A stretch of DNA of 64,000 bases from NCBI GenBank assembly GCA_964626755.1, contig CAZVGO010000016.1, positions 1 to 64,000 on the forward strand, written 5' to 3'. Origin of the DNA: JACDAV01 sp964626755. Lineage in GTDB: Bacteria; Chloroflexota; Limnocylindria; Limnocylindrales; CSP1-4. Numbering within the stretch: position 1 is the first letter of the stretch; every line of letters begins with the position of its first letter. Shown in pieces: positions 57,851-64,000 of the stretch. The notes beneath the pieces were generated by a model, which saw only the letters and a list, made by a program, of their open reading frames with translations, was not told the DNA's origin and did no database searches. Both the position numbers and the translations under genes were made by a program.

Positions 57851-59788
57851 TCAGCGTCCCAGCGACCAGCGCGGGCGAGCCCGCGGCGCGGCCGCAAGCC
57901 CCGCCGGGTCAAGCCTGCCCGCGGGCTCTTCGTCCAGCACGAGCCGGGGAGGGGCCGGCATCATCACCGGCCTGGCCGAGATCGAGACGGCCGGGGGGAG
58001 CGTGCGGAGCTCATCGGCCATCAATCGGATCTCCGCCGACAGGCCACGCAGCCGGTCAGGCGCGGGAACGCGTGCGTCGAACCGCGCCAGCTCCTCGCGG
58101 AACGTCTCGCCCAGGGCCTCGATCAGGCGGTAGCGGGCGCGGCTGATCATCTCGACGAGGGCCGCCTCGCCGAACAGCGCGGACAGGAGCCGCTGGTTGA
58201 GGAACCCTGTGACCGCCGCGATCCCGACCTCGGCGCCGGTGAGTCCACCGGTGTGCGAGAACGTCGCGAGCATCACCCCGATCCCCGCGGTATTCACGCC
58301 GACGCTGGCGCCCTTGGCGAGCGTCCGCTTCGGGCCGCCGGTCCGCCGGACGTCCTCGGCGATCGACGCGAGCCATTCGTCCAGGCGCACGGCCAGGCGC
58401 TTGTCGAGATCCTCGGCAGGGCTCCACGCCGCGGGATCCTTGTCGAGGACTGCGCGCGCGGCGGGCTCCTCCGACCACGCGGCGGCGGCCCGCCGGATCG
58501 CCTCCGTGACCCGCACCTGGGTGAGCGATTTGAGGTCGGCGATCGTCTGCTCCCGGACCTCCGCGACCGGGGCCGTGGGAGCGCCCCGGAAGAGTTGCGT
58601 GAACGAGGACCGGACCTTGCCGATCCCGCTCGAGAACGCCTTCGTGATCTCGTCCGCGCCGACGAAGTCCTGCCACTGTCGGAGGGCTTCGGCCCGGAGG
58701 AACGAGCCCCGGGCGAGCTCGTCCCGCAGCACCCCGAGCTCGCGCTCGAACGCCTCGGTCGCGAGACGCCGCAATCGGTCCGAATCGATCGCCGCGTGGT
58801 CGAGATCCTCGGAGATCGTGCGGAGCTGCGGCTCGAGGTTGGCGAGCGAGCCCGCGAGCGCACGGGAGGCGAGCTCGAGGCGCGCCTCGCGGTGCTTCGC
58901 GAGGCCGTCGATCCGGTCGATCAGCGGGTGGACGGCCTTCCGGTCGAGGCCGTCGATCTTCGCCTCCAGCGCTCCCTCCTCGACGCCGACGAGGTCGATC
59001 TCCGTCCGTCCCTCGAGCCCCGCGTCGCGGAGGAGGCGGCGAAGGTCCTCGAGGACCACGGCCCGTTCCTCGGAGTCCGTGGGCATCCGGTTGACGAGCA
59101 CGACGAGCGGCAAGCCGCGGTCCCCCACTCGACCGAGGACCTCCCACGGAACGCGATCCGCGTACCGGGTCGCGGTCGTGACGAACACCGCGAGATCGGC
59201 CGCCTCGACGAGGCGATCGGTCAGCTCGCGGTTGGCGTGCTCGACGGAGTCGACGTCCGGCGCGTCGACGAGGACCACCCCGGCCCGGGCCGACGTATCT
59301 TCGGCGATGAGGATCCGCTGCCGGTCGATCCCGGCGAGTGGCCCGCCCTCCGCGGTGAGCTCGGCCGGGTCGCCCGGACGGGCGAACGCCACGAGCTTCC
59401 GCGTCGTCGGCCGCAGGACGCCGGTGGCGCTGATGTTCCGGTTGGCCAGCGCGTTGAACAGCGACGACTTGCCGGCTCCGGTCGGTCCAACCAGCAGGAT
59501 GAGGATCGGCGCGTCGAGGCCGCGGGCGCGCGGCCGGACGTGACGGACGACATGCTCGGCGAGCTGCTCCGTTCGGCGCCGCGCGGAGTGGTTCGAGTTC
59601 GGCACATCGCGGGCGCGGTCGGCGAGGTCGCCGATCCGGTCCACGAGGTCGACGAGGACGTCCTGGTACGTGCCGCCGCCGCCGGATCCCGGGCCGCGCA
59701 CGGGCGCCCGGTTCGGCGAGACTCCGGTCGCGCCTCCTGAGCGTCGCTCGCGCCTCATCGCGAAGGTCGGGTTAACCGCCTCGGCCAC
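57851..59788 (-). CDS. Membrane-associated dynamin-like GTPase, first of two
   Basis: GTPase of 645 residues. Walker A VGPTGAGKSS (about 100-109); G3-like VLVDAPDVDSVEHANREL; G4-like LVVLVNRMPTDSEE; G2 LRPTTRKLVAF. A long helical region (about 290-470) ends in a glycine-rich segment (about 520-570; KGASVGVNTAGIGVMLATFS, AAVTGFLNQRLLSALFG), a possible membrane-insertion paddle. GTG 59788 is chosen over ATG 59758 because AGGAGGAGGAG ends 2 bases before it. Paralogous to the next GTPase gene; dynamin-like pairs of this kind (as DynA/B, LeoABC) remodel membranes. Confidence 0.85.
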   Translation of the reverse strand: MAEAVNPTFAMRRERRSGGATGVSPNRAPVRGPGSGGGGTYQDVLVDLVDRIGDLADRARDVPNSNHSARRRTEQLAEHVVRHVRPRARGLDAPILILLVGPTGAGKSSLFNALANRNISATGVLRPTTRKLVAFARPGDPAELTAEGGPLAGIDRQRILIAEDTSARAGVVLVDAPDVDSVEHANRELTDRLVEAADLAVFVTTATRYADRVPWEVLGRVGDRGLPLVVLVNRMPTDSEERAVVLEDLRRLLRDAGLEGRTEIDLVGVEEGALEAKIDGLDRKAVHPLIDRIDGLAKHREARLELASRALAGSLANLEPQLRTISEDLDHAAIDSDRLRRLATEAFERELGVLRDELARGSFLRAEALRQWQDFVGADEITKAFSSGIGKVRSSFTQLFRGAPTAPVAEVREQTIADLKSLTQVRVTEAIRRAAAAWSEEPAARAVLDKDPAAWSPAEDLDKRLAVRLDEWLASIAEDVRRTGGPKRTLAKGASVGVNTAGIGVMLATFSHTGGLTGAEVGIAAVTGFLNQRLLSALFGEAALVEMISRARYRLIEALGETFREELARFDARVPAPDRLRGLSAEIRLMADELRTLPPAVSISARPVMMPAPPRLVLDEEPAGRLDPAGLAAAPRARPRWSLGR

Positions 59789-60001
59789 CGCTCCTCCTCC
59801 TGCCGCCGCCAGAACCTGGCGGTCCGCCCAGCGACGCGTCTCCCGCGCATCGGGGGAGCGATCTTCGCATGCGTCGGCCGCCCACGCCACCCCCGATCCT
59901 TCGATCGGCGCTGCACCCGCGTATCGCCGGTTGCGGCGCGCGTGCGCGGCGGTGCCGCCCCGCACCGTCGGCAGCGGCGCGGCCGGGGCGATGGCCGCTG
60001 C

Positions 60002-60007
60002 TACGAT
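60002..60007 (+). promoter_or_regulatory. Leaderless -10 element GCTACGAT
   Basis: TACGAT ends 7 bases before the ATG at 60015. The 226-base gap to the divergent GTPase gene (59789-60014) holds nothing else I can identify. Confidence 0.5.
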
Positions 60008-60014
60008 CTGGGTG

Positions 60015-61265
60015 ATGTCAGCCGCGGGCGACGAGCGACGCAAGGCCGCGGTCCCCCACGCCCTCCGATCCACCCAGACGGCGGAGCTGATCCTCGACAT
60101 CGCGACAGCCGCGGCCGGGGAGCTCGACCTGGACCAGATCCTGCTCGAGACCCTCGACCGCCTTCGGACGGTACTCCCGCTGACCGGCGGATCGATCGCC
60201 CTCGTCGAGGGCGACGACCTCGTCCTCCGGGCTGCGATCGGGCCGTTCGCGGCCGCCGCGCACGGGCAGCGGCTCCGGCGCGGTCGGTCGCGGAGCTGGG
60301 GCGTCATCGAGACGCTCGAGCCGTACCTCAGCGGCGACCTCCAGGCCGCCGGGCTCCACGTCAAGACAACGGGCGCGGAGGACGTGATTCGGTCGTGGCT
60401 GGCGGTGCCGATCGTGCGGCGTGGCCAGGGCATCGGCCTGCTCGAGATCGACTCGACCAACATCGCCGCGTTCGACCAGGGGGACATCGAGCTCCTGACG
60501 ACGGTCGTCCGAGCCCTTGCCGGACCCGTCGAGCTGGCCAGCCGCTACGCGGAGGAGCGACGAGCCAACGCACTGCGCGAGGCGTTCATCGGCGTGATCA
60601 GCCACGAGCTCCGGACGCCGATCACGACGATCTACGGTCTTAGCAAGATGCTTCGCCAGCGGCTGGACACTCTCGCGCCGGAGGTTCGGGACCAGCTGGT
60701 CGGCGACATCGAGGCGGAATCCGATCGCCTCTACCGGCTCGTCGAGGACCTGCTCGTGCTCAGCCGCGCGGAGCGCGGCAATGTCGAGATCGCCAACGAT
60801 CCCATCGTCCTCGCCCACGTCTTGCGCCGGGCGATCGACGGGGAGGCCCTCCGGTGGCCGACCCGCGACTTCTCACTCGAGGTCGACCGCCAGGTGCCCC
60901 TCGTGCTCGGCGAGGAGACGTACGTCGAGCAGGCCGTCCGCAACCTGCTCTCGAACGCCGCGAAGTACAGCGAGCCGGGCTCAACTATCACGGTCCGGCT
61001 CGAGTGGGCCGAGGACGAGGTCGTCGTCCGGGTCCTCGACGAGGGGATCGGGATCGCCCCGGAGGATGCCGAGCACGTGTTCGAGCTGTTCTTCCGGACG
61101 CCTCGCGCGTCGCGCCAGGCCGCCGGCGCGGGGATAGGGCTGTTCGTATGCCGCCAGCTCATCGAGGCGATGGGCGGCCGGATCTGGGCCCGTCCGCGCG
61201 ACGAGGGCGGCACGGAGGTGGGCTTCGCCCTGCCGGCCCAGGCGGAGGTCGGACCGGACGCCTAG
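60015..61265 (+). CDS. GAF-domain sensor histidine kinase
   Basis: Kinase of 416 residues without membrane helices. GAF domain about 30-170 (LDIATAAAGELDLDQILLET...SWLAVPIVRRGQGIGLLEID); HisKA with phospho-acceptor His197 in FIGVISHELRTPITTIYG; HATPase with N box RNLLSNAAKYSEPG, G1 VLDEGIGIAPED and G2 AGAGIGLFVCRQLIEAMGG. Cytoplasmic sensor; the ligand is unknown. No response regulator is adjacent, so the partner is elsewhere. It overlaps the convergent MFS gene by 4 bases. Confidence 0.93.
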   Translation: MSAAGDERRKAAVPHALRSTQTAELILDIATAAAGELDLDQILLETLDRLRTVLPLTGGSIALVEGDDLVLRAAIGPFAAAAHGQRLRRGRSRSWGVIETLEPYLSGDLQAAGLHVKTTGAEDVIRSWLAVPIVRRGQGIGLLEIDSTNIAAFDQGDIELLTTVVRALAGPVELASRYAEERRANALREAFIGVISHELRTPITTIYGLSKMLRQRLDTLAPEVRDQLVGDIEAESDRLYRLVEDLLVLSRAERGNVEIANDPIVLAHVLRRAIDGEALRWPTRDFSLEVDRQVPLVLGEETYVEQAVRNLLSNAAKYSEPGSTITVRLEWAEDEVVVRVLDEGIGIAPEDAEHVFELFFRTPRASRQAAGAGIGLFVCRQLIEAMGGRIWARPRDEGGTEVGFALPAQAEVGPDA

Positions 61266-62500
61266 CGGCTGAGCGTCTCTCGCATACGAATGACAACGAC
61301 CAGCCCGGAGATCGCGGTGATCCCGGCCACGGCGCCGATGGCGCTCGACATCCCGAACCGGTCAGCCAGGACGCCGGCGACGATCGCCCCCGCAACGAAT
61401 CCCAGGTCCCGCCACAGGCGGTAGACGCCGATCGCCGATCCGCGCCACGCGGGAGCCGCGACGTCGGCGATCGCGGCGAGCAGGGTTGGGTAGACCATCG
61501 CGGTGCCGAGGCCGAGGACGGCCGCGGCGACAATCCAGACCGGGAACGAGGACCCGGCCGCGATTGCCGCGATCGCGGCCGCCTGGACCAGCATCCCGGC
61601 GACGATCAGGCCCTTCCGGCCGATCCGGTCGGACAGCGCACCGGTGCCGACCTGGGCGATGCCCCAGACCGCCGGATAGGTGGCCGCGAGGACCCCGATC
61701 TCCCCTACCCCGAGCCCGGCTGCCGCGTAGTAGAGCGGGAGCAACCCCCACGCCATGCCGTCGTTGAGGTTGTTGACGAGCCCGGCCTGGGAGGCGGCCG
61801 ACAGGTTCCGATCGCGCAGCGTCGTCCGCCAGAAGACCTCGCGCCACCTGTGCGACCCGCTCCTCGATCGTTGTCCGCGCTCGACCTCGACGTGACCGCT
61901 GGTGTCGCGGACGAGGAGCACGGACAGCCCGAGCCCGAGGCCGGCGTACGCGAGCCCGAGCAGGAACGGTCCTGGCCGAAGCCCGGCCTCGGCCGCGATG
62001 AAGCCGGTCGCCAGGGCGGTCAGCGCGACCGCGCCGTAGCCGGCCGCCTCGTTCAGGCCCATTGCGAAGCCGCGCCGCGCCGGCCCGACGAGGTCGATCT
62101 TCATGACGACGGTCATCGACCAGCTCAGTCCCTGGTTGACACCGAGCAGCACATTTGCCGCGATCACCCATTCCCACGACGGCGCCCAGATGAGCAGGAG
62201 CGGGACCGGCAGCCCAACGAGCCAGCCGGCCACAAGAACGGGCTTGCGGCCGTACCGGTCCGCGAAGGCGCCCGCGGCGACGTTCGCGCCGGCCTTCGTC
62301 AGTCCGAACGCGACGATGAACGTCAGCGCGGCCGTGAAGCCGGTGAGCCCGAAAACATCCGTCGCCAGCAGCGGCAGGACCGTCCGTTCCTGGCCGACCA
62401 TCCCGCCGACGAGCGCGTTGACCGCGACGAGGAGCGCGAACTGGCCGGCGTTGCTTCCCAGTCCGAGCCGCGGGGAGATCTGCGTGCCGCTAGAGGTCAC
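61262..62500 (-). CDS. MFS transporter
   Basis: Permease of 412 residues with 12 predicted helices in two halves. The loop motif AGAFADRYGRKPVLVAGW (about 76-93, the MFS motif between helices 2 and 3) is repeated in the second half as GALSDRIGRKGLIVAG. Central loop about 195-225 is basic (RGQRSRSGSHRWREVF). Drug-type efflux or small-molecule uptake cannot be told apart. GTG start, 6 bases after TATCCT (leaderless). Confidence 0.9.
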   Translation of the reverse strand: MTSSGTQISPRLGLGSNAGQFALLVAVNALVGGMVGQERTVLPLLATDVFGLTGFTAALTFIVAFGLTKAGANVAAGAFADRYGRKPVLVAGWLVGLPVPLLLIWAPSWEWVIAANVLLGVNQGLSWSMTVVMKIDLVGPARRGFAMGLNEAAGYGAVALTALATGFIAAEAGLRPGPFLLGLAYAGLGLGLSVLLVRDTSGHVEVERGQRSRSGSHRWREVFWRTTLRDRNLSAASQAGLVNNLNDGMAWGLLPLYYAAAGLGVGEIGVLAATYPAVWGIAQVGTGALSDRIGRKGLIVAGMLVQAAAIAAIAAGSSFPVWIVAAAVLGLGTAMVYPTLLAAIADVAAPAWRGSAIGVYRLWRDLGFVAGAIVAGVLADRFGMSSAIGAVAGITAISGLVVVIRMRETLSR

Positions 62501-62506
62501 CGCGCG

Positions 62507-62512
62507 AGGATA
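62507..62512 (-). promoter_or_regulatory. Leaderless -10 element GCTATCCT
   Basis: On the minus strand TATCCT ends 6 bases before the GTG at 62500. Confidence 0.55.
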
Positions 62513-62556
62513 GCGAGGGCCGCCCGCGGGCCCGGGGTAGGATCCCGCCTCGTCAC

Positions 62557-62631
62557 TGGCGAGTGGCCGAGAGGTAAGGCGCTTGACTCTGGATCAGGAG
62601 ATCGAAGGTTCGAATCCTTCCTCGCCAGCCA
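62557..62631 (+). tRNA. tRNA-Gln (CTG)
   Basis: Acceptor TGGCGAG/CTCGCCA, anticodon stem CTTGA/TCAGG with loop CTCTGGA (anticodon CTG), T-arm AAGGTTCGAATCCTT, discriminator G and encoded CCA. A recombinase fragment follows 21 bases after the CCA. Confidence 0.95.
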
Positions 62632-62652
62632 AACCACAGCATCTGGGTCTGA

Positions 62653-62781
62653 CCAGCCTCGCTGCGGGTCGGCGACGTCCGTCCAGACGGGACGCTTCAT
62701 GTCATGGGCAAGGGCGCCAAAGAGCGGATCGTGCCGATCGGCTCGAGCGCCCGGCGGGCGCTCGCCCGGAGCGGGCGCAGG
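62653..62781 (+). pseudogene. Tyrosine-recombinase (integrase) fragment next to tRNA-Gln
   Basis: The plus frame reads ASLRVGDVRPDGTLHVMGKG then AKERIVPIGSSARRALAR and then runs into the stop of the opposite gene at 62782. In XerC/D and phage integrases this stretch, LRVGDVxxxxxxLxVxGKGxKERxVPxGxxAxxAL, lies between the catalytic Arg (TGLR) and the HxxR box, with the GKG/KER lysine. The catalytic Arg, HxxR and Tyr are all missing, so it is a remnant. Its place directly beyond a tRNA 3' end is where integrase genes of integrated elements sit. Confidence 0.75.
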
Positions 62782-63999
62782 TCACGCCGGCCAGTCGACG
62801 AGTCCCGTCCAGATGGCGAGGCGCGTCTGGGCTCCATCGGACGTCTGGCCGATCACGATGACCCGGTTGGGCTGCACCGGGCTCTGGATCAGGGCGAGGA
62901 TGTCGAGGTTGCGGATCGCCACCGGCGCGCCCCACGCGGACTCGCCCGGTCCACGAAGCCAGACGAGGCCCGTCGACTGATTTGGGTCCGGGCCGGGCTG
63001 GCCGGTGCCGGCGGCGACGGAGCCGCCTCCGACGACGAGGTGGTGGCGGACGCGGGCTTCGTCACCTGCCGGGGGCTGCTCGACCGGTCGCCAGTCGGCA
63101 GCCGTCTCATCCGCCGTCCACCCCTCGACCCGGATCGGCGCATCAGCGACGGCGGTCCACCCGAAGGCCACGAATCCACCTTCCACGCGGTCGATTGCCG
63201 TCACATCGGCTCGTTCAATGCCCCGCGGCGGATCAACCGGCTGCCACGCCGTTCCGTCGACGCTGAGCCACCACGCGGACGCCACGGGCCCGCAAACATG
63301 CCCGCACCCGGACCCCCACGCGAGGAGTCCGCCGGCCACCGGAAGAATGTGCGTAGGGTACCCCTCCGCGTTGTTGACGATCTTTGCAGCCGCCTGCCAC
63401 GTCCTGCCGTCGACCGACGACCATGACCGCAAGCCGTTGAAGCTCATGTACGCGTCGCTTCCGACGGCGAGGACGCCGCCGTCGGTGACCAGCAACACGC
63501 TTATCGCCGCGTCGGCCGCGGACTGCGGCGTGGTCTGCGTCCAGCCCCCGGCGTCGCGTATCCAGATCGACGCCTGGACCCGGTCGCCTTGTCCGACATA
63601 GCCGGCAGCGATGGTTCCGAATTGCGAGGAGGACGCGGCCAGGACAGTGCCCCTCGTGGCGTTCGGAGGGAGAAAGACGGGACCGGCCGTCCGCCACTCG
63701 AGTCCGTCCGCCGACTCCCAGATGGCCGGCAGTTCGCAGCCCTCCGCGGCCGACACGCAGCCAAGGGCAAGGAACCGGTCCCCGGCGGAGACGACCGATT
63801 GGAAGACGCCGTCACCCAGCCCGCTCTGCGGCGGCAGCTGCTGCCACTCGGCGAGACCGCCCGGAGGCGGTGCCTCAGGGGAGACGGGGGCGACCGAGCC
63901 GGTGATTGCGGGGCTCGACAGTCGAGAGGCTGCGGGCGACGTCGTGGGGCTCAGTGCCACGCTGCACGCTGCCGGCACGAGGCCGAGCGCCACTGCCAC
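62782..63999 (-). CDS. Lipoprotein with Asp-box-like repeats (5' end outside window)
   Basis: At least 405 residues; the signal peptide begins before the window edge (visible: MAVALGLVPAAC, lipobox near PAAC, then a Ser/Thr/Pro spacer). A six-bladed-propeller-like domain follows, with W-x-S-x-DG-x-x-W repeats at WESADGLEWR, WSSVDGRTWQAA and WLSVDGTAWQPV, like BNR/Asp-box units of sialidase- and photosystem-assembly-type propellers. Paired cysteines (GCVSAAEGC, GSGCGHVCGP) suggest disulphides. No catalytic residues were identified. It is extracellular and of unknown function. The stop abuts the integrase fragment. Confidence 0.75.
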   Translation of the reverse strand: MAVALGLVPAACSVALSPTTSPAASRLSSPAITGSVAPVSPEAPPPGGLAEWQQLPPQSGLGDGVFQSVVSAGDRFLALGCVSAAEGCELPAIWESADGLEWRTAGPVFLPPNATRGTVLAASSSQFGTIAAGYVGQGDRVQASIWIRDAGGWTQTTPQSAADAAISVLLVTDGGVLAVGSDAYMSFNGLRSWSSVDGRTWQAAAKIVNNAEGYPTHILPVAGGLLAWGSGCGHVCGPVASAWWLSVDGTAWQPVDPPRGIERADVTAIDRVEGGFVAFGWTAVADAPIRVEGWTADETAADWRPVEQPPAGDEARVRHHLVVGGGSVAAGTGQPGPDPNQSTGLVWLRGPGESAWGAPVAIRNLDILALIQSPVQPNRVIVIGQTSDGAQTRLAIWTGLVDWPA

Positions 64000-64000
64000 G

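Overview
The window is about 70% GC and tightly packed: genes often overlap by 4 bp (ATGA, GTGA) and convergent genes abut or overlap. No 16S rRNA or other taxonomic marker is present. Codon bias, gene content and promoter style (many genes apparently leaderless) suggest a soil or freshwater Chloroflexota of the Limnocylindria type. That is inference, and a deep-branching actinobacterium is the main alternative.

Layout. (1) 1-8.7 kb is patchy: a broken tRNA-Arg, an orphan DNA methyltransferase, small unknown proteins, a secreted beta-helix/Calx-beta protein with an LPPTN-like cell-wall tail, a DUF4389 membrane protein, a relic of a tyrosine recombinase, and a tRNA-Glu whose 3' end is copied 1.2 kb away. 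(2) 8.7-10.9 kb holds a DUF1015 protein coupled to an alpha/beta-hydrolase fold protein that lacks its nucleophile. (3) 11.1-26.4 kb is one apparent ten-gene operon: a membrane-anchored exported protein, an ABC-2 exporter ATPase and permease, a coiled-coil protein with GQP/GQG repeats, MoxR ATPase, DUF58 protein, two VWA membrane proteins and two paralogous lipoproteins. (4) 26.4-33.5 kb is metabolic and mixed: an acetyl-CoA-synthetase-like enzyme, a lipoprotein, a sortase, an acyl-CoA dehydrogenase, a SufR-like regulator and an adenosine-deaminase-family protein. (5) 33.5-42.0 kb carries lipoyl synthase and all parts (E2, E1-beta, E1-alpha, E3) of a 2-oxoacid dehydrogenase complex, interrupted by an AlkZ-like glycosylase and three tandem DUF1801-like paralogues. 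(6) 42.1-43.4 kb has plsY, a long hairpin region and a glycine-rich zinc-ribbon protein. (7) 43.6-48.8 kb is the glycerol block (nnrE, a small membrane protein, glpD, glpK) plus mutY. (8) 49.1-54.3 kb has an aldehyde dehydrogenase, an ArsB/NhaD-type permease, and a thiamin-precursor ABC permease and binding protein under a TPP riboswitch. (9) 54.3-59.8 kb is a coupled block of two membrane/dynamin-like GTPases, a zinc-free MDR reductase and a lipase-like hydrolase. (10) 60.0-64.0 kb has a GAF histidine kinase, an MFS transporter, tRNA-Gln with a recombinase fragment directly downstream, and a partial lipoprotein with Asp-box-like repeats.

How genes work together: glycerol goes through GlpK and GlpD to dihydroxyacetone phosphate, and PlsY uses glycerol-3-phosphate for phospholipid. 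LipA makes the lipoyl cofactor carried by the E2 protein next to it. ThiY/ThiX supply thiamin precursor, the cofactor E1 needs. The ten-gene operon looks like a MoxR/VWA machine tied to an ABC exporter.

The strongest unexpected signal is regulatory. At least fifteen genes have a -10-like GCTANNNT (or close variant) exactly 6-7 bases before the start codon and no ribosome binding site, so most first genes of transcription units appear to be leaderless.
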